Assembly: GCA_035690885.1 (NCBI GenBank)
Contig: DASSKC010000046.1
Location: 1 to 24,036, forward strand
Length of the DNA: 24,036 nucleotides
Reading direction: 5' to 3'
DNA from: Oleiagrimonas sp035690885
GTDB taxonomy: Bacteria; Pseudomonadota; Gammaproteobacteria; Xanthomonadales; Rhodanobacteraceae
Below the pieces are notes generated by a model. That model did no database searches and was not told where the DNA came from. It was given only the letters and a program-made list of their open reading frames with translations. The position numbers and the translations under genes are program-made. Shown here piece by piece: positions 14,434-21,422 of this stretch; the first letter of the stretch is position 1; each line of letters begins with the position of its first letter.

Positions 14434-15933
14434 TCAGGGCATGCCGAGATACCGGTAGTACGCGATGCCGAAATCCTGCAGCTCCGGCGCGTTGCGCATG
14501 CCGACATGATCGACGACGACACCGGATGATGCCGGCGAACGCGCGATGTCGATGTTTCCCGTGTCATGCAGGGCCTCGTAGGCCGCCTGATCCAGATCGA
14601 TCGCATCGGCCAGAGCGTCCTTGAAGCGCACCGCACGCGCCGCGTCCTGCCAGCCGGACACGACCCGCGCCGGGATTGCCTCGGCCGCATCGCCGCTGCC
14701 ATAGCCGAGCACCAGCAGATCGTTGCCTTCCAGGTCGATGCCATCAGTCGCCGCCGACTCCAGGCCGGTCGCCAACCATGCCGGCAAGGCCGCGGTGTAC
14801 AGGTTGCCCAGTTCCTTCATCGCCTGCGCGCCGATGTGCAACTTGTCCTTGACGATGTGCGCATGCTTGTCGCTCTTGCGGAACGCCTTGCGCGCGGCCA
14901 TCAAGGCCGGATAGGCGCTGGGGGGCAGATCGTCGGCCGCGCAGTTTTGCGTGCCGCGCTGCCATTCCGCGGCGACGTCATCAAGCGTCACTTGTGCGCC
15001 ATCGCAATAGGCGGCCAACTCACGCTCGGCATCGGCATCGCCTTGTGCCGCATCGTGGCCAAGCGCCGCCAGCCACGCCATCGCCCACGCGCTGTGCGGC
15101 ATGTGGTGGTAGGGCCGATGCATGAACACGGCACCGAGATCACGCAGATACGCACTGTGCGAGCCGTCGCGCCGTGCAAACATCGCTTCAAGCGCATGCA
15201 AGGTGGCGTCGATATAGCAATCGGTGGAGTATTTGCCGTTGAACACCGGCAGGTCGCGCAAACGGCCATGGTGACCGGGTGTCTCGTGGGCAAAGCGCAG
15301 GAACGGCTTGCGGAAGTCCAGGCCGCGATACGCCGACGCACTGCCGCTGGCGGCCAGGTCCAGTTCCAGCAGGCGCGGCGAGGCTTCCAGCAGCATGGCC
15401 ACGGCGCCCGCGCCCTGGGTCGGCTCGCCGGTGCTGCCACGTGCGTATTCGGCAATGTCGGCGCTGACCACGATGGCCTGACGATCGCGGCCGTCGAACG
15501 CCAGGTAGCGCAAGCCGCCCTTGAGTGCATACACACCACCCAGGCACGCATGCTTGAATTCCGGCACCTCGCAATCGCGTGCCAGAGTCGGCTTGTCCTC
15601 GGCCGCCAGCGCCTGGTCGACCAGGCCGCGCACGATCACCGCGCCGGCCGCGTTGTCGATGCTCGACTCGGTACCCAGCGCCAGGTAGCCGACCGCTTGC
15701 GGGTCGATGCCGTGACGGTCGATCAGGCGCAACACGGCATTGGCCGCCAGGGTGTAGACGTTCTGGTCCGGCCCCGGCATGCGGAACGCATCGCCGATCA
15801 CCGCACACGTCTTGGCCACATCGTTGCCGGTCCACTCGCACCATCGCTTCAGGTCGACACGCCAGGGCGGAACGTACACCGCCATGGCGCTGATGCCGAC
15901 GGACGGATGGGCGGCTTGTGCGGTCGATGTCAC
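14434..15933 (-). CDS. Hydroxymethylglutaryl-CoA synthase family protein
   Basis: HMG-CoA synthases condense acetyl-CoA with acetoacetyl-CoA; close relatives add beta-branches during polyketide synthesis. The 499-residue product has the thiolase-like fold with the full catalytic triad in family context: Glu89 in LGTESSIDNA, Cys130 in KHACLGG, and His272 in FMHRPYHHMPH. Near the C-terminus ELGNLYTA and LGYGSGDAAE match the conserved GN(M/L)YTA and SYGSG segments of true HMG-CoA synthases. The start is set at GTG 15933, giving MTSTAQAAHP just before ISAMAVYVPPWRV, with AGGAG ten bases upstream; the frame runs further upstream to 16023 without support. The length is longer than bacterial MvaS (about 390). 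No mevalonate or polyketide partner is adjacent, so pathway is unknown. Confidence 0.9.
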   Translation of the reverse strand: MTSTAQAAHPSVGISAMAVYVPPWRVDLKRWCEWTGNDVAKTCAVIGDAFRMPGPDQNVYTLAANAVLRLIDRHGIDPQAVGYLALGTESSIDNAAGAVIVRGLVDQALAAEDKPTLARDCEVPEFKHACLGGVYALKGGLRYLAFDGRDRQAIVVSADIAEYARGSTGEPTQGAGAVAMLLEASPRLLELDLAASGSASAYRGLDFRKPFLRFAHETPGHHGRLRDLPVFNGKYSTDCYIDATLHALEAMFARRDGSHSAYLRDLGAVFMHRPYHHMPHSAWAMAWLAALGHDAAQGDADAERELAAYCDGAQVTLDDVAAEWQRGTQNCAADDLPPSAYPALMAARKAFRKSDKHAHIVKDKLHIGAQAMKELGNLYTAALPAWLATGLESAATDGIDLEGNDLLVLGYGSGDAAEAIPARVVSGWQDAARAVRFKDALADAIDLDQAAYEALHDTGNIDIARSPASSGVVVDHVGMRNAPELQDFGIAYYRYLGMP

Positions 15934-16088
15934 GATGGGGTATCTCCTGTTCGCTGGGCGTGTGCACGCGGGAATCGCATCACGATTGCTCGAGTGTACG
16001 TCGCCACCCATGCCGCTTGCCACGACCCGGTGCGCACGGGTACACGCGGCGTTATGCTCGGGAGACTATCCAGACGCGAGGGGACCCC

Positions 16089-17561
16089 ATGCAAACCCGT
16101 ACCCTGACGGCATTTGCCGCCACCGCCCTGCTTTCGGCCGGCGCCATCGCGGCGCCACCGCCGGTCAACACCCATCCCATGCTGCACCAGATTGCCGCGG
16201 CCGTGAAGACCTCCAACCTGCATGCCACCGACAAGGCGCTGGTCGGATTCGGCACCCGCCACTCGCTGTCGACCACCACCTCCGACACGCGCGGCATCGG
16301 CGCGGCAAGGCGCTGGGTCGCGGCGAAGTTCAAGCACATATCCGAGGACTGCGGCGGCTGCCTGAAAATCGTCAAACCGGCGCAATCGTTCACCGGGCCG
16401 CGCATGCCCGAGGACGGTGCCGAGATCATGGACATCGTGGCGATCCAGCGCGGCACCACCGATCCGGACCGCGTGATCGTGATGACCGCCCATCTCGATT
16501 CGCGCAACGCGGACGTGATGGACGCCGTGCACGATGCCCCCGGCGCCAACGACGATGCCGCCGGCGTCGCCGCGCTGATCGAAACCGCACGCGTGCTCAG
16601 CCATTACAAGTTTCCCGCCACCCTGGTCTACTCGGCCGACTCCGGCGAGGAGCAAGGCCTGCTCGGCGGCCGCATCATCGCCCAGTACGCCGTCGACCAC
16701 GGCTGGAACGTCGAGGCCAACCTCAACAACGACATGGTCGGCAACTCGCACGGCGGCAATGGCGCCTACGACCCGCACACCATCCGCGTGTTTTCCGAAG
16801 GCACCAAGACCAACGAGACACTTGAGCAGGCCGCCTACCGTCGCTATCACGGCGGCGGCGTCGATTCGCCGTCCCGCAACCTCGCGCGCTACATGCACAC
16901 CCTGGCCGAGCAGTATCTCGACAACTTCCACGTGCGCATGATCTACCGCACCGACCGCTGGGGGCGCGGCGGCGATCAGGTCGCGTTCCTGCAACAGGGC
17001 TTTCCCGCCGTGCGCCTGTCCGAATCCAACGAAAACTACAGCCATCAGCACCAGAACGTGAAGGTCATCGACGGCGTGCGCCACGGCGACGTGATCTCCG
17101 GCGTCGACTTCGATTACCTGACCAACGTCACCCGTCTGGACGCCATCACCATGGCCTCGCTGGCCATGGCCCCGCCGCCGCCCACGGATCTCACCGTCAA
17201 GGGCGCCGTGGCCTACAACACGACACTGAAATGGACGCCGTCACCCGGCGCGGCCAGCTACAACGCCTGGTGGCGCGAAACCACCGCCCCGCAATGGCAG
17301 CACATGCAAAGCGCGGACAACACCCACTCCGTGGTGCTGAAAAACATCATCCTGGACGACTACTTTTTCGGCGTATCGGCGGTCAGCAAGGATGGCTGGG
17401 AGAGCCCGGTGGAATTCCCCGGTTTTGCCGGCAGCTTCGAGCGCTCACCCAAGCTCGGACCCGACGGCAAACCCGTCGACACGCGCTACCCCGGCATGAG
17501 CAGCGGCCATGCCGTCGGCCCCGCGTCATGGCGAGCCGACACATCACAGGCAAATCAGTGA
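16089..17561 (+). CDS. Exported M28-family zinc aminopeptidase with C-terminal Fn3-like domain
   Basis: A dinuclear zinc aminopeptidase, probably periplasmic or secreted. The 490-residue product has a signal peptide (about 1-21, ending AIA), then the M28 catalytic domain: His135 in TAHLDSRN, bridging Asp155 in GANDDAAG, Glu187-Glu188 in SADSGEEQG, Asp215 in NNDMVG, and His319 or His321 in NYSHQHQN. Cys88 and Cys91 (CGGC) could form a disulfide. From about 363 a proline hinge APPPPTDLTV opens a fibronectin type III-like domain (to about 450; TLKWTPSPGAASYNAWWR, FGVSAVSKDGWES), and an unstructured tail follows. GAGGGG lies six bases before ATG 16089. It is divergent from the HMG-CoA synthase gene across 155 bp. 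Substrate preference is unknown. Confidence 0.93.
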   Translation: MQTRTLTAFAATALLSAGAIAAPPPVNTHPMLHQIAAAVKTSNLHATDKALVGFGTRHSLSTTTSDTRGIGAARRWVAAKFKHISEDCGGCLKIVKPAQSFTGPRMPEDGAEIMDIVAIQRGTTDPDRVIVMTAHLDSRNADVMDAVHDAPGANDDAAGVAALIETARVLSHYKFPATLVYSADSGEEQGLLGGRIIAQYAVDHGWNVEANLNNDMVGNSHGGNGAYDPHTIRVFSEGTKTNETLEQAAYRRYHGGGVDSPSRNLARYMHTLAEQYLDNFHVRMIYRTDRWGRGGDQVAFLQQGFPAVRLSESNENYSHQHQNVKVIDGVRHGDVISGVDFDYLTNVTRLDAITMASLAMAPPPPTDLTVKGAVAYNTTLKWTPSPGAASYNAWWRETTAPQWQHMQSADNTHSVVLKNIILDDYFFGVSAVSKDGWESPVEFPGFAGSFERSPKLGPDGKPVDTRYPGMSSGHAVGPASWRADTSQANQ

Positions 17562-17613
17562 CGCGCCTTTGCGGAAGACCCCGAAAAATTCTCCAATCCG
17601 TTCGAACGCCATT

Positions 17614-17699
17614 GCAGGAGCGGCGGAAGCCGCGATTGGTAATCGCCGCAAGGTAACGACTGTACAGGCACGCCCGATCGCGGCTTCCACCGCTCCTAC
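17614..17699. repeat. GTAG-type palindromic pair (REP/BIME-like), copy C
   Basis: An 86-bp unit beginning GCAGGAGCGGCGGAAGCCGC (GTAG changed to GCAG) and ending CGGCTTCCACCGCTCCTAC. Its centre, including GCCGCAAGG and GGCACGCCC, matches copy A at 3408-3492, so the two are whole-unit relatives and not chance pairs of ends. It lies between the M28 peptidase and GST genes. Confidence 0.85.
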
Positions 17700-17705
17700 G
17701 GCGGC

Positions 17706-17741
17706 CCCGCCCTGCTGACAGAACCCTGTCAGCAGGGCGGG
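17706..17741 (+). terminator. Perfect 16-bp hairpin between M28 peptidase and GST genes
   Basis: CCCGCCCTGCTGACAG (17706-17721) and CTGTCAGCAGGGCGGG (17726-17741) are exact reverse complements around the 4-nt loop AACC. The stability suits a terminator for the upstream transcript, but no T-run follows (TACACACTGG). It ends 35 bp before the GST start codon, so it could instead be an operator or a leader structure for GST. I label it terminator with low certainty. Confidence 0.5.
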
Positions 17742-17776
17742 TACACACTGGCCATCTCGACCACAGGAGATGTCCC

Positions 17777-18415
17777 ATGAGCACGTCCCTTCCGCTGACG
17801 TTTTTCCACAACCCGCACAGCCGCGCGACCATGGTCCGCGCGCTGCTCGAAGAGCTGGATGTCGACTACAAGCTGCACGTGGTCGACTTCCGTCACAACG
17901 AACAATTGACACCGGCGTATCGCGCCATCAACCCGATGGGCAAGGTACCGGCGATCCGTCACGGTGACACGGTGGTCACCGAGAACGTCGCCATCTACAT
18001 CTACCTGGCCGATTACTTTTCCGAGGCGGGGTTGGCGCCGGCGTTTGACGACACCGCACGCGGCAGCTACCTGCGCTGGCTGGTGTTCTACGCGGCCTGC
18101 TTCGAGCCCGCCATCGGCGATCGCGCCCGTCGGATCGAGCCGGCGCCGCGCATGCAGTCCGGCTATGCCGATTTCGACACCATGCTGAAAACACTGCTTG
18201 ACCAGCTTGCCGCCGGCCCGTGGCTGCTTGGCGAACGCTTCAGTGCCGCCGACGTGCTGTGGGGCAACGCGCTGCGCTGGGCCACGCGGTTTGAATTGAT
18301 GCAAGCCACGCCGGTGGTCAGCGACTACATCGAGCGCGTGGTGTCGCGTCCGGCCCAGGTCCGCGCCGACGAGGCGAACCTGGCACTGGCGACGGAAATG
18401 GGCCTCGCTGCCTGA
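17777..18415 (+). CDS. Glutathione S-transferase family protein
   Basis: A cytosolic glutathione transferase, conjugating or reducing electrophiles with glutathione. The 212-residue product has the usual two-domain size. The N-terminal thioredoxin-like domain (1-80) shows FFHNPHSRATMVRALLEEL, with Ser15 a candidate catalytic Ser, the cis-proline segment NPMGKVPAI (about 54-62) and the glutathione-binding segment VTENVAIYIYLAD (72-84 region). The helical C-terminal domain includes GPWLLGERFSAADVLWG, the conserved N-capping box/Asp motif of GSTs. AGGAG lies about seven bases before ATG 17777. The YafY-type regulator gene follows after 39 bp on the same strand, suggesting a regulator-target pair. 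The class and substrate cannot be fixed from sequence. Confidence 0.93.
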   Translation: MSTSLPLTFFHNPHSRATMVRALLEELDVDYKLHVVDFRHNEQLTPAYRAINPMGKVPAIRHGDTVVTENVAIYIYLADYFSEAGLAPAFDDTARGSYLRWLVFYAACFEPAIGDRARRIEPAPRMQSGYADFDTMLKTLLDQLAAGPWLLGERFSAADVLWGNALRWATRFELMQATPVVSDYIERVVSRPAQVRADEANLALATEMGLAA

Positions 18416-18418
18416 TTT

Positions 18419-18448
18419 CGGACACGGGCGGCGGCACTGTGCTACAAA
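18419..18448 (+). promoter_or_regulatory. Candidate promoter of the YafY/WYL regulator
   Basis: CGGACA (18419-18424) and, after 18 bp, TACAAA (18443-18448) preceded by TG one base away, an extended -10. Only six bases separate it from ATG 18455, so the message would be leaderless, which fits the absence of a ribosome binding site. Both boxes are imperfect. Confidence 0.35.
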
Positions 18449-18454
18449 CCGCGC

Positions 18455-19159
18455 ATGCGCCGTGCCGACCGCCTGTTCCTGATCATCCATGCCCTGCGCG
18501 GTCGCCGCACCGCGCTGCCCGCGCGACGACTGGCCGACACCCTCGGCGTGTCGCTGCGCACCATCTACCGTGACGTCGCCGACCTGCAAGTGTCCGGCGT
18601 CCCGGTCGAAGGCGAGGCCGGCGTCGGCTACATGCTGCGCAAGGGCTCGGATATCCCGCCGCTGATGTTCAACGCCGAAGAACTCGAAGCCCTGGTGGTC
18701 GGCACGCGTTTCGTGCGCGCCTTCGCCGGCAAGCGCCTCGCCAGCGGCGCCCAGGCCGCGATGCTGAAAATCCAGGCCGTGCTGCCGCCGGAGCTGCGCG
18801 AGCGCACCGAACACACGCGCATCTATGCCCCGGTATTCGATGACGCCGAAGGTCGTGCCTTCGCCGAACGCATCGATCAGCTCAACGCCGCCATCGACCA
18901 GCGCCAGGTCCTGCATCTCGGCTATGCGGATGAAACCGGCAACACCAGCGAGCGCGACGTCGAGCCACTGTGCCTGGCTTTCTGGGGTGGCAAATGGACG
19001 CTCAGCGCATGGTGCCGCCTGCGCCGCGACTTCCGCAACTTCCGTCCCGATCGCATGCGCGAATGCGTGACCACGGATGAGCACTTTGCCGAGCACCCCG
19101 AGCGCAACCTGGCCGCCTACTTTGCAAGCCTCGGAATCCATCCCGACAACATGCACTGA
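18455..19159 (+). CDS. YafY/DeoR-type transcriptional regulator with WYL domain
   Basis: A DNA-binding regulator with an N-terminal winged helix-turn-helix (residues 1-60; ALPARRLADTLGVSLRTIYR and DVADLQVSGVPVEGEAGVGY) followed by a linker with PPLMFNAEELEALVVG and a C-terminal WYL domain (about 135-215) where VLHLGYADETG, EPLCLAFWGGKWTLSAWCRL and FRNFRPDRM are the standard segments. WYL domains sense ligands, often nucleic acid or nucleotide-like. The 234-residue length is usual for the YafY group. There is no ribosome binding site before ATG 18455. Control of the adjacent GST gene is plausible by position but not shown. Confidence 0.93.
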   Translation: MRRADRLFLIIHALRGRRTALPARRLADTLGVSLRTIYRDVADLQVSGVPVEGEAGVGYMLRKGSDIPPLMFNAEELEALVVGTRFVRAFAGKRLASGAQAAMLKIQAVLPPELRERTEHTRIYAPVFDDAEGRAFAERIDQLNAAIDQRQVLHLGYADETGNTSERDVEPLCLAFWGGKWTLSAWCRLRRDFRNFRPDRMRECVTTDEHFAEHPERNLAAYFASLGIHPDNMH

Positions 19160-19166
19160 GCATCAC

Positions 19167-19249
19167 GTAAGTCGGGTTGGCTTCATCAACCCGACATGGC
19201 GTGACGCGACACGGATGTCGGGTTACGCCTGCGGCTCAACCCGACCTAC
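19167..19249. repeat. Second palindromic repeat family, GTCGGGTT type, paired hairpins
   Basis: Two hairpins lie in one 83-bp unit. The first is GTCGGGTTG (19171-19179) with CAACCCGAC (19187-19195) around a 7-nt loop, preceded by GTAA. The second is GTCGGGTT (19217-19224) with AACCCGAC (19238-19245), followed by CTAC. Read inward from both ends, the unit carries GTAG-like heads (GTAA and CTAC), as in the first family. It lies downstream of the WYL regulator gene and upstream of ggt. Confidence 0.8.
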
Positions 19250-19282
19250 GCGACCACGGAGGTATCGAATAGCCCGCGCCGG

Positions 19283-19311
19283 TTGACGGATTAATCGGAA
19301 TAACCAAATAT
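19283..19311 (+). promoter_or_regulatory. Candidate promoter of ggt
   Basis: TTGACG (19283-19288) followed by 17 bp and AAATAT (19306-19311), in the only AT-rich patch of the 275-bp gap before ggt. The -35 is good and the -10 poor. A leader of about 115 nt would result. Confidence 0.35.
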
Positions 19312-19434
19312 CCGGACCAAGGGGACGCGCCGAACACGACAGCATCATTCGGTGCGTCACATCTTTTCGGGGATACGACCGCTCGAGCGGCATCGACGGC
19401 CCATGGACGTTCCCATGCATTGAGGGCACGCGCA

Positions 19435-21207
19435 ATGCGCAAGAGTTTCGTTTTCCAATCCCTGGCTGCGCTGGCGCTGGTCGCGCTGCTGGCGTGGGCC
19501 GCGCCGACGGGTGCGCAAACCAAATCGACCATGCACGCCGTGGACACCAGCGCGCCGGCCACCACCCGCGCCGCGCTGGCCAAGGCCGAACCGGTCACGG
19601 CCAAACACGCCATGGTGGTCACCGTGCAACACCTGGCCACCAACGTCGGTGTCAACATCCTCAAACAAGGCGGCAACGCCATCGACGCCGCCGTGGCCAT
19701 CGGTTATGCCGAAGCGGTCGTGCAGCCATGCTGCGGCAACATCGGCGGCGGCGGCTTCATGACCATCCACCTGGCCAACGGCAAGAACGTCTTCCTCAAC
19801 TTTCGCGAAAAGGCGCCACTCAAGGCCACCACCGACATGTACCAGGACGCCAGCGGCCACGTGGTCAAGGGCCGCTCGACCGGCACCTATCTCGGTGTCG
19901 GCGTACCCGGTACGGTCATGGGCCTCAATACCGCGCTCGAAAAATACGGCACCATGTCGCTCAAACAAGTCATGCAGCCGGCCATCAACCTCGCGCGCAA
20001 GGGCTACATACTCAAGCCCGGCGACGTGCGCATCCTGCACGAGCGCACCAGGGAATTCGCCAAACACCCCAACGTCGCGGCCATCTTCCTCAATCACGGC
20101 AAGCCGTGGCAGGCCGGTGAGCGGTTGGTGCAAAAACAGTTGGCGCACACGCTTCAATTGATCGCCGACCACGGCACCAAGGCCTTCTATGAAGGCCCCA
20201 TCGCCAAGGCCGTGGTCAAGGCCAGCAACGCGCACGGCGGTATCCTGTCGATGCAGGACTTTGCGCAATACACGGTCGCGTGGCAAAAGCCGATCCGCTG
20301 CAGTTACCGCGGCTACACCATCCTCTCCGCGCCGCCGCCAAGCTCCGGCGGCACCACGATTTGCGAGATTCTCGGCATCATCCAACCGTACCCGTTCACC
20401 AAGTGGGGCTACGGGTCGGTACCGGCCGTGCATTATCTGGCCGAAGCCGAACGCCGCGCCTTTGCCGATCGCAATACCTACCTCGGTGACCCGGCCTTCG
20501 TGCACAACCCGATCGACAAGCTGCTCGCACCGGCGCACCTGGCCAAGCTGCGCGCCACGATCAAGCCGCACAAGGCCACGCCGTCGTCGCAGATTGATGG
20601 CAGTCTCGGTTCACCGGAAGGCAACAACACCACGCACTACTCGGTGGTCGATGCCAAGGGCAATGCCGTGGCCGTCACCTACACCATCAACTACCTGTTC
20701 GGCATCGCCCAGATCGCCGGCGACACCGGCTTTTTCCTCAACAACGAGATGGACGATTTCACCTCCAAGCCGGGCGTGCCCAACTCGTTCGGTCTGGTGC
20801 AGGGCGTGATCAACCAGATCGAGCCAGGCAAGCGGCCGCTGAGCTCGATGTCGCCGACCGTGGTGCTCAAGGACGGCAAGGTCTTCATGGTCACCGGCAG
20901 CCCCGGCGGCTCGACCATCATCTCGACCACGCTGGAAAGTATCCTCAACGTCGTCGACTTCGGCATGAACGCGCAACAGGCCGTCAACGCGCCGCGCATG
21001 CATCAGCAGTGGTATCCGCAAAAAGTGTTCGTGGAGCCGGGACTGCTGACCAAGGCGACCGAAGCGAAACTCGAAGCGATGGGCTACACCTTCAAGCACG
21101 TCAAATCATGGGGTGCTGCCGAGGCCATCCTGGTCAATCCGAAAACGGGGTTGCTGGAAGGTGCCAACGACCGCCGTCGGCCGGCAGGACTTGCGGCCGG
21201 TTACTGA
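19435..21207 (+). CDS. ggt: Gamma-glutamyltransferase (gamma-glutamyltranspeptidase)
   Basis: An exported N-terminal nucleophile hydrolase that cleaves the gamma-glutamyl bond of glutathione and conjugates in the periplasm. The precursor is made as one chain and self-cleaves into large and small subunits. The 590-residue length matches E. coli GGT (580). The signal peptide covers about 1-28 (ending TGAQ). Visible residues are Arg124 in LNFREKAP (substrate carboxylate), the cleavage site and nucleophile Thr399 in GNNTTHYSVVD, the segment LFGIAQIAGDTGFFLNNEMDDF, and the oxyanion/substrate segments RPLSSMSPT and VTGSPGGS. The C-terminus GANDRRRPAGLAAGY is canonical. ATG 19435 is chosen over TTG 19420, as it gives a proper signal peptide (MRKSFVFQ); GAGGG lies 9-10 bases upstream. 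It is convergent with the DUF885 gene and shares a terminator. Confidence 0.97.
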   Translation: MRKSFVFQSLAALALVALLAWAAPTGAQTKSTMHAVDTSAPATTRAALAKAEPVTAKHAMVVTVQHLATNVGVNILKQGGNAIDAAVAIGYAEAVVQPCCGNIGGGGFMTIHLANGKNVFLNFREKAPLKATTDMYQDASGHVVKGRSTGTYLGVGVPGTVMGLNTALEKYGTMSLKQVMQPAINLARKGYILKPGDVRILHERTREFAKHPNVAAIFLNHGKPWQAGERLVQKQLAHTLQLIADHGTKAFYEGPIAKAVVKASNAHGGILSMQDFAQYTVAWQKPIRCSYRGYTILSAPPPSSGGTTICEILGIIQPYPFTKWGYGSVPAVHYLAEAERRAFADRNTYLGDPAFVHNPIDKLLAPAHLAKLRATIKPHKATPSSQIDGSLGSPEGNNTTHYSVVDAKGNAVAVTYTINYLFGIAQIAGDTGFFLNNEMDDFTSKPGVPNSFGLVQGVINQIEPGKRPLSSMSPTVVLKDGKVFMVTGSPGGSTIISTTLESILNVVDFGMNAQQAVNAPRMHQQWYPQKVFVEPGLLTKATEAKLEAMGYTFKHVKSWGAAEAILVNPKTGLLEGANDRRRPAGLAAGY

Positions 21208-21303
21208 GAGCTTGCGAATGCTTCAACTTTGCGCAAAGACCAGCCGATAGGCAACACGCAGATCGGATCAAGGAGCACCGCGGCGGATCAGACGTCGGGC
21301 CAC

Positions 21304-21332
21304 GTCGGATGGATGAAGCCCATCCGACCTAC
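21304..21332. repeat. Single hairpin of the second palindromic repeat family
   Basis: GTCGGATGG (21304-21312) pairs with CCATCCGAC (21320-21328 region) around a short ATGAAG-containing loop, ending in CTAC. It resembles the first hairpin at 19171-19195 in length, loop (TTCAT on one strand, ATGAA on the other) and CTAC edge. AACCCGAC follows at about 21344-21352, perhaps the remains of the partner hairpin. It lies between ggt and the shared terminator. Confidence 0.6.
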
Positions 21333-21370
21333 GCGGGCTGAGGCAACCCGACAAGCATGGGCAAATCATG

Positions 21371-21406
21371 AAAAAGCCCGGAGACGACATGGTCCCCGGG
21401 CTTTTT
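21371..21406. terminator. Bidirectional Rho-independent terminator between ggt and DUF885 gene
   Basis: AAAAAGCCCGG (21371-21381) pairs with CCGGGCTTTTT (21396-21406). Each strand reads a GC stem followed by a T-run, so it can end transcription from both convergent genes. It begins 164 bp after ggt and lies 17 bp beyond the stop of the DUF885 gene. Confidence 0.9.
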
Positions 21407-21422
21407 CAGTTTCTGGCGGCAA

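Noticed and set aside
14566..16107. Long plus-strand open frame (513 codons) across the HMG-CoA synthase gene
   Set aside because: It is antisense to a gene with a full catalytic triad; its translation is Arg/Gln/His/Val-rich without any domain, as expected for a shadow frame in GC-rich DNA.
3408..21332. Spaced palindromic repeats as a possible CRISPR array
   Set aside because: The repeats are isolated single units kilobases apart in different gaps, with no regular spacers and no cas genes.
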